From: Taxillus chinensis | Taxonomy: Eukaryota > Streptophyta > Magnoliopsida > Santalales > Loranthaceae | Length of the DNA: 64,000 nt | Assembly (NCBI GenBank): GCA_023512835.1 | Contig: CM042088.1 | Coordinates: forward strand, 52,883,579 to 52,947,578 | Direction of reading: 5' to 3' | Shown: one piece after another, positions 22,588 to 35,700 of the stretch | Layout of the letters: the number at the start of each line of letters is the position of its first letter | Position numbering within the stretch: the stretch's first letter is position 1 | The notes under the pieces: model-generated | What the model was told of the DNA's origin: nothing | The model's input: only the letters and a program-made list of their open reading frames with translations | Databases searched by the model: none | Position numbers and translations under genes: made by a program

Positions 22588-24039
22588 TGAGTTCCACAAA
22601 GCATTTAAAGTAACTTTGCTCTTACGTTTTTAATACTCTTATTAATACTCAGCGTTTTTATTGGATATTAAATTGTGCTGCATCATTTTAATTTCGGCCA
22701 CTACATTTTTTTTCTATAGAAAATCTAGTGCTATAATTATATTTGGAAAAGAGTTTTCAAAGAATTTAAAGATTATATTCTTTCTTACTGTAACACATTT
22801 GTTACTCTTTCATCTATTGATTATCATCATTTATTCCATGTTTTTGGGTTCACACTTGAATGCATGAAAGTTTCATTTTCCTCCTAAGCTAAGAAATTTT
22901 TGTGGTTCCACACAATTTGTTTCTAAAAAAAAAAAAGAAGCTTTAAAGCTATTTTGTGTACGGTGGTTGCCATAGCCTTTAGTGTGAATAGTGTAGACTC
23001 ACCCAAGATATGTATCTTGGTAGATTTATAATTACTTTAACTCAATCTATATAGATAAGGTAAGCATGATCGATTCCACAAAAATATTAGCTACTTCTCG
23101 GGTCAAGAGTATATATTAGGGTTTAAAACAAAAATAAAAAGGATAAATATTAAACTATTTAAACTACACTAATGCTTAACTAACATAAATTAACTACGAT
23201 GATGGACTTAGTAGTGAAAGGTTGGAAATATGTGATACTTCTTTGGTTTAATATTGATTATAAGAATTATGTTACTTTGTTGAGATTAAAAATTCAACTC
23301 TCTATGTATGACTACCATCTCTTAAGTGATAGAGTTGTGTGTATAACATAGTTTGGAGGACGGGTGACTCTTTAAGTTAATGGTTTCCTAGGGATGACTT
23401 GGGGTTTCGTAACTTAAGTCTATCCTAGTTAGGTTATGTGGTAATTTTAGTTAATGATTTCACTTTTCGGTCATTCATAATTAATCCTCAGGACATTAAT
23501 TAGGCGATCAATTCCAATCTAAATACAATAATAAACATAAATACAATAATTGAATTAAATGATCAATTCACAAAAAATCATATAAATATAATAATAAACA
23601 TAACAATCAACAAGAAGTACAAACAACCAATTTATATATATAAATCATGCAAAACAAATACAAGAACAAGAGATTAGGTTTAAGGTTACAAAGAAAAAGA
23701 GAACAAAATTAAATTTAACACAAATCCTAAGGCATCACTCAAAGAGCTATGTCTTCCTCCTTAGCTTAGTTTTCTTCTCCTTACTCCTTCACCCCAAAGT
23801 TTGGATTGACAAGCCAATGTCTTATTTGTGCTTTGTCACAATTCCCTCTTCCTTGATGTCGTCTATGTCATGCGTGGGAGGCCAAGAATTCATCAAAGGA
23901 ACCCTAAAAGCCCTTAATTAGGGTTGCTACTTCTCTTCACATCTTATCCTTGCTTCCCTAAGATAGAAATACCTAATTGCCCTTCTAAAATATGTATTTA
24001 CAATATGTTGAATAGCCCGAGGGATTCATGGATTAAGGT

Positions 24040-25120
24040 GAAGAGGAGAAGGTATATTTGTTCAAGATGACTATATGAATTGGAACAAACACTTAGAGAA
24101 TGGTATAGAAAGATATATAAGCATTAGTCAAGCCTAAAGGAAGAAAACACATGTTAGAGGATACTCTTTATATGAAACATAAAGGAGACGATCTTTTCAT
24201 GTTGATGATCTTTTAATCACATGTGGCAATGATAAGCTTGTTGAAGAGCACAAAAGGGAAATGACGTAGATTTTTGAAATGACAGACCTTAGACTAATAA
24301 CATACTTTATGGGAATGAAGATTAAGTTGTTGGAAGATGAAGTTTTCATATGAAAAAAAAAAAGTATGTCATGGAAATTTTGAAGAAGCTACAAATAGAG
24401 AATTACAAGGTAATGGCTACCCTAACAAATCAAAAGGAAAGCTTGAGCAAAGAGGATGGGATCAACAAATTTGAAGAGGCCTATTTCAAAAGCATGGTTG
24501 AATGTCTAATGTACCTAATTGCAACTAGGTCAGTTGTAAGCATTCTCTATCGTTTCATACATTGTGCTAGTAAAGTGTAACTTAAGTAGAAAAAAGAGTT
24601 ATTAGGTACATCAAAGGAATTATTGACTTTGGTGTGAAGTACAAGAAGTGTCAAAACTTCAAGTTGGTGGGATTCTCTAACAATGATTGAGGTAGATTCG
24701 TAGATGACATTCAGAGTATATTTGGGTACTGTTTAAGTTTAGGATCATGAGTTTTCTCATGGTGTTCCAAGAGATAAGAGATTGTAGTAGAATCTACTGT
24801 GGAGCCCAAATTTGTTATTGCTACAGCAATAGTGAATCAAGCATTGTGGCTAAAGAAGTTGTTATATGATTTACACTCGAAGCAACTGGATGAGACAAAG
24901 GTATTTGTGGACGATTAGGCAACAATTGTGATCTCCCACAATCCAGTTTTTCATGAAAAACTAAGTATTTCAAAATTAAAATTTTATTGTAAGAGAAATA
25001 CAAAAGAAAGGAGAAGCAAGTCTTATCGATTGCAGATTTGGTATTCTCCTAGCACACATTTTTACAGGTAGAAACAGTTTACAGGTAGAAACTTGGAGTT
25101 TGCAGCTCCTAATTCAACTT
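24040..25120 (+). mobile_element. Degenerate Ty1/copia pol (reverse transcriptase to RNase H)
   Basis: Plus-strand fragments in copia order: HVDDLLITCGND (the YVDD box of reverse transcriptase, Tyr changed to His), IFEMTDLRLITYFMGMKI, KKKYVMEILKKLQIENYK, KSMVECLMYLIATR, IHCASKV, FKLVGFSNND, VNQALWLKKLLYDLH, ISHNPVFHEK and finally KLGVCSS plus stop near 25113. Several stops and frame changes separate them. The longest open piece is 24350-24580. No functional polyprotein remains. LTRs were not identified. Confidence 0.85.
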
Positions 25121-25832
25121 TTAGGACTGCAACTTGTCCACATGTTAAATAATTGTTTTATGCTTTATGTTTCCTTCAATATGTTCACATGTCTTGTATG
25201 CTTCTCAATTTATTTGTTTTTGAGTTATACCTAATCTTCAGGAAGTAGTTAGTTTATGACTTGATTATTGGCCACTATGTTAGTTGTTCAGTCTTTTCTT
25301 TTTTATATAAATTTTTTGTCGGATTTATATAGCCGGCCTAATGCTAGTTTGTTTGATTTGGTAAGCTTAATGCATTATGAAAAAATTGAATTCCCAGTTT
25401 GCATTCTCATATATCTTGCTTTTGTTTTCCATCTTTAAAACTGACAAGAGGGATTTAGAATTAGCTAGACTATCAAGAGATGGAAAGTGATGATGGTGAT
25501 GACGATGAATATGTTGGGGCATTGAAGAAGCTGAGGACAATGATGATGCAGAGACAGATGAATTGTGGGCATACAGATGAGCCTGAGTCAGGTGCTGATG
25601 CTTAGGAATACAGCAAACAGCTTCCTGTCTTGGGTTCCTGATGCTTTTGATGAATATTATTCTGGTGGGGGTTGCTAAAGTAATGTTTCAAATAGATTTT
25701 ATCACGTTCAAATCTTTTAAGCTCACTGTCCTTTCATGGTTGGAAAGTCCCTTGCATGACAATCTAGGTAAGTTTGTGCTACATATCCTACCCTTAGTTT
25801 TATTGTGCTGGAAATCATTGTCCTCTTGACAG

Positions 25833-25905
25833 CAGGGCTGGCCCTGCCTTTTTGCAGTTAAAGCGGATGCTTGAGGCCCCAACTTTGGAGGGCCTTCGAA
25901 TTTTG
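25833..25905. mobile_element. Possible hAT-type transposon terminus
   Basis: CAGGGCTGGCCCTG at 25833-25846 is a near-palindrome like the CAGGGCCGGCCCTG end of many plant hAT elements. It is followed by GCTTGAGGCCCCAACTTTGG and AGGGCC, also usual in that family. No matching opposite end was found in the window, so the element is truncated or has lost its other end. Confidence 0.45.
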
Positions 25906-26030
25906 AACCCACGCCTGACACCCGGACCGTCTATCTCATCTCTCGCTCTCTCTCGTCTCCGAGTCTCCGGTCTCTCTTGTCTGAAACGTCTCTCTTGGTC
26001 TCAGACTCTCGTCTCCCTCTGTGGGTTTCT

Positions 26031-26039
<9 letters not shown>

Positions 26040-26062
<23 letters not shown>
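26040..26062. repeat. (CT)n microsatellite
   Basis: CT repeat in a CT-rich stretch spanning about 25930-26062. It gives a false Arg-Glu frame on the minus strand. Confidence 0.95.
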
Positions 26063-26069
<7 letters not shown>

Positions 26070-26621
26070 CCTTGCGAGCTTCATAGGGTTCCGGTTGGAA
26101 CCTTGATTGGCTGTTAATATTCAACTGGTCTTCATTTCTAGATCTGCTGGTGTGTTGACTAGCGGCTACAAGTTAGGGAGTGGGAAATGGCAAATCAAGC
26201 CAAGGAAGATAAGAAAACGAGAGAATTATTCGGGGCCTTCTTGAGCTCTCTGAGAATTGCAGATGCATAACTGCAATAGACAAGGTTAGCTGTCATCAAC
26301 GAGGTGAATGAGTCTTAAGTGTTTTTTTTTTTTTTGACAATGACATTTGCTAAAAAGATTACATTGGCATGTGATTGTTTGTTGGGTCTACAAATTTACC
26401 ATATATATATATAATTAGTGGGTTCCATGGGTTGGGTTGGCGCAATGTAACACGTTGAGGGTAATATCTCAGTTTGGTTTGTGGGATCATTTTCTATTAT
26501 TTTGGGTGACAATTTTGCTCTAGATTGTAGTTGATATTACATATATGTAGATATTGTGAAGGTGCTATAAAAGCATGATCTAGGGCTGAGCAAAACCGTT
26601 GGCTAGTCAAATGTGACACCT

Positions 26622-27431
26622 CTCGCATTTGCAGCCACAAGAGGGCATGTAGCAGTGGTCAATAAACTGCTGTCGAAGGACCCCTACGTGCCGTAGAAAT
26701 CAAGATCCAATGGCAAAAATGCATTGCATTGAACGCCCAGGTAGGGCCGTGTGGACATTATTAAGGCATTGCTGACAAAAGTCCACTGCTTGCTAGAAGA
26801 ACCGACAAAAAGGGGCAGACTTCCTTGCATATGTCCGCAAAAGGGGTTAGCTGTGCTGTGGTGAAGTTACTTATCAATGCAAATGGAGCCATCTTGATGC
26901 TCCCCGAAAAGTTTGGGAATGTGGCTTTACATGTTGCCACCCAGAAAAACTGGGTGGAGGTATTGGTTCTGTACTTGGATTATTAATTTCTTCAGCCTGC
27001 CATAAATCTATCCGATTACACAACACGAATCAGTGATGGTAATCTAGATTTACTAGTTTAATACAGGGGTGGGTTAGTGTCCAATATTTCCTCTTATTCA
27101 TTATGTTTGTCTAGTGAAAGATGGATGATCTGAAGTTTGATTTTTGATTAAGAATTTGAGTTATGTAAGATAGGCATGTGTTGGTGCACTTTTACAAATG
27201 CCTTTTATTTTTACCTTCTAAAGTTAAGATGATGTATAGGGGAATTCTTTTTTTGTTTATAAACAAAGAACGTTTCTGTTCTGTGAACGAAAACATGCTT
27301 ATATATAGTTAAAAATTGACAACACCAAATACTCCTAGTGTTTTTGTAGGCATCAATTCATGAAATAAATAGAATATTAGAGCAAAAGATGGCAACCGGA
27401 TTGGGGGTAATTTTGTAACAATCACTCTTTA

Positions 27432-27481
<50 letters not shown>

Positions 27482-27640
27482 TCAGATAGTGAATGCCACC
27501 AACTCAGTCTAGCTGTACTCTTCGCACCGGTGGCATTTTCAACAATTTTCATAGTGCCTGATGGTGATGACGATAATGGAATGGCCGTGGCGGTGAACAC
27601 TCTTTTAAGATCTTCATCTTCGTGGCGGTAGATTTTTGTT
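26622..27640 (+). pseudogene. Ankyrin-repeat/PGG-domain pseudogene (ITN1/ACD6-like)
   Basis: The first part reads LAFAATRGHVAVVNKLLSKD, then SNGKNALH, VDIIKALLTK and, in a shifted frame, GVSCAVVKLLINANGAILML and KFGNVALHVATQKNWVEVL. This matches consecutive ankyrin repeats of plant ITN1/ACD6-like membrane proteins. About 500 bp later (27487-27600) come NATNSV and, in another frame, LAVLFAPVAFSTIFIVP and GDDDNGMAVAVNT, the start of the PGG membrane domain that follows the ankyrin repeats in these proteins. Stops near 26694 and 26736 and at least two frameshifts disable it. The gap with its TTA microsatellite may be a former intron. The N-terminal repeats and most of the transmembrane part are missing. 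Confidence 0.75.
27435..27481. repeat. (TTA)n microsatellite
   Basis: About 15 TTA units, just before the PGG relic. Confidence 0.95.
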
Positions 27641-30600
27641 CATGTTGTCTGCACACAGCTGAAGCATGGGCTTTGACGGTGAACTCAATTTTGGCTCAGG
27701 GCCTAGTGCAGAAGGTAGTGATCGAGCAGCTTGAAAAGTGTATGTATGTGAGGAATTGTGCAGAAGAAGACATTTAAAGCAAAATTTTATTTGACAGTGA
27801 AAGTGTGCAATTATCCACCCACCCTTGAGCCTGCTTGAAAAACACCTGAAGTTGGCATCCAGGCCACTCAAAGAAAATGTCCCCTCAACGAAAAAGCAGT
27901 TGACTCCTTGAAATCGACTCAAGGCTTGTGCAGAATTCAACAAGTTGAATTTTTCAAAATCGTCAATGCAGGGATTTCTTTACATCAAGTAGGTACCTAG
28001 GCCTCCAGCGGTGGTTGTTTTGTTGCTGCTGACTTTTCTCTTAGAAATGTTTCTTTACTATTTGATTGTTAGAAGTTTTGCTAGATGTGTGGTTTTGTTT
28101 TGGTTTTCTTTTTTCTTGGGTGCTGTGTTCTCATAGTCATACATGATTTACCCTTGGTCTCTTTGTCCTCATATGGATCTGTAACTTAAACAGTTAAACC
28201 TTGTCCGCCCTGTTGTTCTCACTTCTGCCAACGCTGGCATATTTTGTGCAGTTTTTTTACTTAGAACACGGCCTGAATAGTGGAATTAAAATATGTGGTA
28301 AGCACATTTCACATGTTTTGATGCCATGATGTGTGCTTCCAAAGCCCAGTTAGTATTAGTTCTCCTTTCCATACCCAACCGTCACAACACACCAATTTCT
28401 GTTTACAAAACAATTGCAAATATACCCAAGTCAACTTCTACGTACGTAACGTATCGGCTATCATCAGTTCCATTATCTGTACGGTGACAATTGTTAGTCG
28501 TTAGAAATGCAAAAGGTTGGGATAAGGTCGTTGTTTTTTTGCCGGTGCAGTTGGAAATCAGGTTGTCATCGCATTTGTTTTATATTTAATTATCACATCT
28601 TATCTATGAAGATATTAAAAGTTATGCAGTTCACACATGACGGGTGTCATGCAATTGTTGGCTAAATTTGAATACGATGAAAATTGACACCGAGAGCTTT
28701 AAATTTTGAACAACCAACTTTCAACTTTGGGGTCTCGGATAGGAATAATAATAATAAGAGCATTCATAGAAACTTTATAATAAATTGATCCGTAAATTTT
28801 AACTAATGTCTAAAAAAAAAATTTATTTGCTTAGTTCGCCTCAGAAAAAAACTGGATTTTGATACTACAAGCCACAACCGCGATCCCCATACATCATTTG
28901 CTTAGTTCGTCTCAGACATGGTGATCGATAATAATATGATAAATTTTAAATCATTTGTGAGTGATAAAAATTAATTAAAAATTATTATATTTTTAAAAAT
29001 AACTATCTCAGCACAGCATCCGTGATTAAATTTGTGTGCGTTGTGCGTGACTGCACCAGGGAGAGACCTCCCGATCTACTTTTTAAGGCACAAATTCAAA
29101 GGCCTGGGGCTGCAGTGACGGCGATGGCGAGCGACGACCTACAACAGCGTGGCACTGGTCACGGCAACGACGGGACTGGATTGCGGGAGAGTCAGAGAGG
29201 CGTAATTATTTTAATTATGAATAATTTGAATACCCTCAAAACTTTTTATGCGCTTTATTTTATTTTTAAAGTAACTACTTATTTATTAAAAAGTATGGAA
29301 CATCAAAAATAAGGTACCGTCAGTTCGTAATATCCACCTGCCTCATTGCAGCGCAGTGTCATCAATAAAAAGGCAAAATGGGATCTTTCACATGAAGATA
29401 TATCACATCAGTGTCAGCCTTTCCCACGCTCGCCATTTCCCTGCACACGTAAGGGAAGTACTGGAAGAGACTAGAAGCTAGAACACAAGCAGAGCAGCAA
29501 GCATGGCACCAACTCGCATACACATAGAACACTTTTTTTTGCAGCTTTCCTGAATCATCAGCAAACTGGAGCATAATGCCCGGATCCAAGGACTAACTGA
29601 TGCAAAGACTTCACAGCTAATCAGCGCAATTCACATCTACACTCAACTGGTCGCAGCAGTGGACTGAGGATTTAAATCCAACCAATGTGTTACCACAGAT
29701 CCGTTGGTATAACCACAACTTCAACAAACGACGTATGCCCCTTACGGGCGGGAAAAGGAATTGAGATTTAAGGAGGCAGGAATGAGAAGAGTGAAAGGAA
29801 AAAATCCCCCCCCCCCCCCCAGAGACCGCGCGAGGGAAAGTACAGACGAGTCATTGAAGAGGCATCGCTCGTTTCCTGCAATTGACAGCTCACTACGCGT
29901 GTCACGTGCTTGGTTCTACTAAAATAATAATGCCGCTATGAATGGGGGTAGAGTAGTACAGTGAATAATGATGATGCCCCAGGCATCACCGTATAAACAA
30001 GTATTAAGTGGCTTTCAATAATTGAGCTGTGAAAATTTGTACCCAATAAAAAACGTAAGAACCACCCACCGTATAACCAAAACAAGTAATAAGTCGCTTC
30101 AATAATTGAGCTATGGAAAGTTGCTCCCAACAAAAGAAAAAAAACATAAAACCAGGTCTGCTGCCAACCAATCCCAACGCCAAGGCTGGTGTGGTGCCAT
30201 CTAATCTTTCCCCTTGTACAGAATTTTTAATAAACCCCATTGCAAAACCATTAAATTCGTTGCTCAAGATACCTCGATACAAGGTACAACACAAAAAAAG
30301 AAGAGAATTTTGAATGGAATATCATGTATTACTCTTGTATATTTGTACAAAAGATCACAGATCTCTCTCCTTCTAACTGTTATCTCCATCTCTAACTACC
30401 TACCTCACTACATTTATCTACCTCCTAGCTCTAGAATAAATTCTTCCCTTCCCTACCGCCCCCTGCCCTTCCCACCATCCCCTAATTCGCTCGCTGGCAG
30501 GGACATCTGTTTCTCAGTTACAGTTCCCAGCCCGTTACAGGTTCAAGAGTCCAGCCAAACAACTTCAGGTCCTCCCATTTCCTGATCTTCACAAAACTGA

Positions 30601-30829
30601 TACAGGACAATAACCCAGAGAAATATTCACATCAAAAAACAACCTCGCTAAACAGGCACCCACTTCCTACCACAAGCTGCAACTCATTCAAGCCACCACA
30701 CGTAAATCATTCAACCGGGAAAAAACAACAGCAAATCAGCAATTTATACCTTTGTCATGCACAAAACCACAGAAGCCCTTCCCTGGGAGAAGAAACACGA
30801 GAACATATTTGCATGAGGCAAATCGGTCC
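27641..30829. other. Intergenic DNA and 3' UTR side of the GTE gene
   Basis: No gene is supported. A more GC-rich patch at 29025-29220 and a 75-codon minus frame at 29362-29589 are unrecognised. A C15 run lies at 29806-29820. GAGCATTCATAGAAAC after TAA near 28757 resembles one end of a Tourist-type MITE, but no partner end was seen. The last few hundred bases before 30830 should contain the GTE 3' UTR. Confidence 0.4.
29984..30132. repeat. Short tandem duplication, two units of about 65-85 bp
   Basis: Both units contain CACCGTATAA, ACAAGTA(T/A)TAAGT, TTCAATAATTGAGCT and then (T/G)CCCAA. The second unit starts at about 30068. It is the cause of the repetitive minus-strand open frames here. 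Confidence 0.7.
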
Positions 30830-32789
30830 TCAAGTCCTGGAAAAGTTCTTCAATTCAGGACCTCGTGATTGGATGTCCTCCGCATCAGAATCACTCCCGG
30901 AAGAGCTCCCGGAATCAGAATCTGCAACAGCCTTGCTATAAGTACTAGTTTGATAGATATAATCCCTCCAACTACATTAAGGAGTGAACATAAATGATAA
31001 ATACACCAACGCCTAATTAGTACCACTAGATGAAGAAGAGTCGCTGCTTGAACTGCTCGAACTGCTGGAGCTGCTGGTGGCTGGACCATCATCCTTCTCA
31101 ATCTCCACTGGCGGGAAGCTGCTCACAGGTATTTCATCCCCAATGTCAACATCTTCATCTCCAGCATCTCCTTTCTTTGGCCTCTTTTCAATCGCAGCCA
31201 CGTTGGACCTCTCATCCACACCCAACAACTGCATTCAAATCCAACAGAACCCAATACCAATATATAAAAAAATTCATAGGAAACCAAGCAAAGGTACTAG
31301 ATAAAACATGAATCAAACAAAACGGTAATGTGGATATGAAGTGGCAACGACTTCCACTTACCCTATCATCACTTTGAGCTCCATTGTGGTCCATCAAAGA
31401 CTGTCTTTTAATCTTGCTCACCATCTTCTTCCAATTAGTCACGAACCGATCAAGCTCCCAGAGCGTCTCTCTATCAATGGCCTCAATGTCAAGCTCAATC
31501 TCATCACCTTCATCTGTTAAATGCCCATTCCTCTTCTTTATAATCTGGACCACCTGCACCATCTTTTCCTGGGGCAAACTCTGAAGCCCCATGCCCAGTC
31601 TCTGCTTCTCATCCATGCTCATCTCTCTCTTGTTTGGATCCCTCGCTTTTGGCTTGGGAAGCTTTGCATTGCTGACTGTCTTAGTGACCGTGGGCTTCGC
31701 AGGTGGTGCACGAACAGGTGATGCAGAGATCTGAACAGGCGACCGTGGCGGAGGTGGGGGTGGCGGATTCGAAGTGCTCCCAGAGGGTTGGACTCGATCC
31801 ACACGGTCAAGGCGATCTCCACAGAAGGATTTCTTCATTGAGGGTTGTTGTGCGTGGGAATTGATCTTCTTTACCTTTTCCTTAGGAGCACGATTCCAGG
31901 AACTCTCCTGGACTTCATCATCATCACCACCCGACGCCAGATGTGGGTGTTCTGAGTTTTCATCAAGAAATTTCCGGTAGACAGGCCGGAACCATTCTTC
32001 AAACTTGACTAGGAGCACCTCCGCCATTCTGTAGACATCGTGCCCCTTGGGATTGTAAAGCATCGCATTCTCAAACGTTAGCCTCACATCCGAGGCAAAA
32101 TCAACCGGAGTCTGATAGACGCCCTTGGAGAGCTTCGTCTTTGCAGTGCCCAGATCCATCGGGCACTTCACGACCTGGAAATAATCGTGAAGCCCCATCC
32201 CCACAACGTCGACCGGTTTGTTGAAAATCCAGCCATTCTTGTGCTTCATCAACTTACCCAGCACCTGATCGCACATCTTCATGATGTTACCATTAGACGC
32301 GACCGGCTTCGATGAGAACGGATTCGCCCGTTTCGATCCCGACACCTGCGGCCCCGTCACCACCTTCGACACCTTCTTGCTCGCTTTTTGCCCAAACTCA
32401 CCTCTCTCGATTCGGGCCGTGAGGCAGCGGATTCGATCCAGCTCATCCGCAAGACGACTCTTCAGCTCCATCGCCTCCCTCCTCGAACATGAAGCGAGGC
32501 TAAAGCTGACGTAGCCACCGCGATTGAACCCGTTACCATTGCTGCTGTTGTTGTAAGGCTTCTGGATCAACGAGGAAGCATCATCGGACGCGGATTGGGC
32601 GACTCCCGGAGACTCGTCAACGCAGCGGCCATTGTATTGACCGCCATTTGCGTAGATCTGGTGCTTCTTGGAATGGGGGTTAGGGTTAGGGTTAGAACTC
32701 GAGTTTGAAACTAGGGTTTTAGCCATGAATCCAGCTCTTGGTTGTCCCCAATTGGACTCATTTATGCACGCCAGCGCCCCGGACGCCAT
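30830..32789 (-). CDS. GTE-family bromodomain/NET transcription regulator, three exons
   Basis: BET-like chromatin reader of plants (global transcription factor group E, closest in layout to GTE7/GTE2). Minus-strand exons: 32789-31362 (476 codons, donor AGG|GTAAGT), 31228-31024 (acceptor TGCAG), 30921-30830 (acceptor TGCAG, stop TGA). Frames join exactly to 574 aa. The bromodomain spans about residues 168-275 with Trp187-Ile188-Phe189 and the acetyl-lysine-binding Asn246 in LYNP. A proline-rich linker with P7 lies at 342-348. The NET domain is at about 387-465 (MSMDEKQRLGMGLQSLP; ELDIEAIDRETLWELDRFV). The tail has DAGDEDVDIGDEIPV followed by an acidic Ser/Asp run. Codons 33-38 are encoded by TTAGGG-like repeats (32676-32696). 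It should act in the nucleus, binding acetylated histones. The first-exon frame runs on past the donor to 31212, but that part is intronic. Confidence 0.93.
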
Positions 32790-35700
32790 CAGCGACAGCG
32801 CCGCGTACAGGATAATCGCCGCCGTGGAACATCAACGAACGACGAGAACAACAAACGGCGGGGTCGAATTATGGCCACACCTCGCCGGTATGAGACCAAA
32901 TCGGGCCGGAGAAGAGGGGGAACCCAAAGATCAACAGAGATCGGAATCGAATTCGGATCGATCCGTGACGGTGAGGGTTTGGTATTTAACCCTAAGTCTG
33001 AGCGAGGAACGAGGGAGGAGGGGGCTGCTTCTTAAAGGCGATGAGATCTGCCCGGAAACTCGTCGGGTACGATATCGGCCGTTCAATTCCGACAGAGGGT
33101 CGATCGGACGGAGCGCATTGGTTCTCGGCCAACCCGAGAAACTTACTGGGCTATCTGGCATGGACGGATGCGATCGGCCGATCCGGACGCGTGGGAAGAT
33201 CCTGGAGCGTCGATGGGTTGCTGCGTCTTGTTGTTTGGGAGGGGGGGGGGTTTAAATTTGGGTTGAATTTGAGGTGCATTTAGGGTTTTTCAAGCGTGGG
33301 GACCACAAGCTACCAGCTTGGCTAACAAAGTGTTTACGTGGCAGGAGCGGTATCGATCTGACGTGAGCCATAAGCTACGCGCCTTGGCTCCGGAGCCTGT
33401 CAGACGCGTGAACGCCGTGGTGGACGGACGAATGGAAGGGTATTTTAGGTATTTCGGGGGATACGATGATTGTGGGGGGTGTTATTGTCACTTTAATTGT
33501 CACGGCACCAACCTTTTAATTTCTTTTTTTCCTTTTCGGATTTACTCATGTATTTTTTTAAGCCAGAAATGGTTGATACTTTTTTTAGTGACAAGTTGTT
33601 TTACAAACCCCGGGAAAAGTTATGAAAAAATGGCGGGTGAATGAAAAATGGCGGGTGAATGAAAACCGCGATGCTAAGTAGGTTATAGATAATTCACCTA
33701 AGCGCACTTGTTAATAATATTAATTTTTTAAAAATGTTTTTACTTATTCATCCAATGACATGAAAATTATTTGTGCATGGATTAGAATATCTTAGTAGCT
33801 AGTTAAATTGATTAATTAAAATTATATTTAACTTGTTACAATACTGTTTTAGTTAATGATACTCTAATGTTTTGATTTTTAAATTATTTAGTTTATTAAA
33901 AAAAGAATTAGTTATTACTCGGATTAGCTATTCTCAATTTTTTGTTTAGTTATGTCATGGGATTAAATTGAAATTCTAATAGCTAAGAAAAATGCACCAT
34001 AAAAAATATGAGTGATTATAAGAATATGTTATTATGTGTTTTTCTAATGACAAAACATAATCCATATTTCTCAAAGAGATTATTGAGCTTTGTTGAATAT
34101 CAAATAAGGGCAAGTTTGAAGCAAATGGTTGCAATCACACAAGAGCAAATCAAATTAGAAGGAGAATATTACAATAAGTAAGTTTTTTGTATTGATACAT
34201 GCTTTGTAATTTGTAATTAAAAGAAAGTAAGAGTTGATCTATTGTAATAGAGGTTGTGACCTCATGTAATTAAACTATGAAAATAATATATTAGACTTGA
34301 TTTAGGGTACATCTTCACCACTGTAGGGTAAGTCATATCACTTGAACTATGTAAATTGTGTGAGCATAATTTTTTTTCATACATTTTACTTCTTGTTACT
34401 TAAATGATTTGTTCAAATTACTGATATATAGACATAATTAAGAAACCATAAAAAAATAACCTTAAGAATAAAACCTAGTAATCAATGGTATTGGTAAGGT
34501 GTTTAAAAGGTGACACTAAGTAGAGTCGTGATTAGTAGTTAACAATTCTTATACTTTTGTCTTTTGAAGTGATTATATTTATCAAGATAAAAGAATTGGA
34601 CCCTAAGTATACACCGTTGTATATTTAAACTTATTGGATACGGATTTTTTTATAGTATAACTGATTCAATAAAAAACCCTAAGTTCTTTGACATGTCTAT
34701 TTAGCTTGTTATTGGGAATAACATTAACAAATGAATCAAGAGAAGATGCGCCCTCAACTAATGGAGAAGAGATCCCTTTTAAAAATAATGAATTGTTTGA
34801 TTATAGACAAAGATGGGATTGGGATTAAGAACAAACATGTTCCATTGTTAATAGACTTTGGTATCTTTACTGGCCACATTAAAGTGTACACATACACCCT
34901 TAAAAGTAACTGTATGCGGGTAATGAGTACACAAAAATGTACATACGTAAAAACAAGTAGAATATATTTATATCCATTTTTATCTGCATGTTTGTGCCTA
35001 ATTCATAAGCACTAGTTTTGTTTTTTTTTTTTTGGAATTTGTAATAAATAATAATACATATATCTAAAACCCTAATTAAAATTTTTTACTAAGATTTTAA
35101 TATAATATTTTACTTATAAAAATAAATAGTTTTATTTTAATAATATTATTGGTATTATATAATGTATACAAATAATTTATAATTTACATAATTAATATAT
35201 TACAATTATAATTGTATAACATAGTTTTAAATTATTAGAATTACAAATTACTATATTATAATCATATAATATAGTATAATATAGTTTATAAATTTATTAG
35301 TTATAATTTGCTAATAAAGATTGTATAATTATATTAGAATTAATTTTATTATCATATTATCATATTTATTTTATGAAAAATAATAGAAGAAAATTTTCAT
35401 TAGAAAAATTAACATTTACGTATATAATAAGAGTAGTGTAAAAAATGATAATTACCCATACCCGTGGCAGGCGGATAAAATATACAATAAAAGAAAAAAT
35501 CCTACCTGCATCAATTTTACCCATACCCATCAAAAACGGGCAACAGAGATCACATGTACCCATTTAATAGGTATAATTATCCAGAAGGAATATTTGCCCA
35601 CCTTTGCCATTTCTAAACTAAGTATTGGCTTACCATTCAAACTATGTAGCTTCGAAGTTATTGTAGCTTAATTGAGAAGAAAAAACCTAGTTTTTTTAAT

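Larger units (their letters stand above)
20848..24039. other. HSP70 3' flank and AT-rich intergenic DNA
   Basis: Starts with the HSP70 3' UTR (end not determined). A foldback MITE lies at 21931-22084 and a (TC)n microsatellite at 22556-22584. The part at 23000-24000 has wording such as GATCGATTCCACAAAAATAT and several GGTCATTC-type words that look like worn retrotransposon non-coding sequence, possibly of the copia element that follows. No gene is supported. Confidence 0.45.

Noticed and set aside
29362..29589. 75-codon minus frame with several Cys residues
   Set aside because: No family recognised, no paired exon with good splice sites seen, and composition like its surroundings.
31030..32514. 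Several open frames over the GTE gene on both strands
   Set aside because: They overlap clear bromodomain/NET coding sequence in other frames and are low-complexity.
32676..32696. TTAGGG repeats as an interstitial telomere
   Set aside because: Only about three units, inside the GTE coding sequence, where they encode Asn-Pro repeats.
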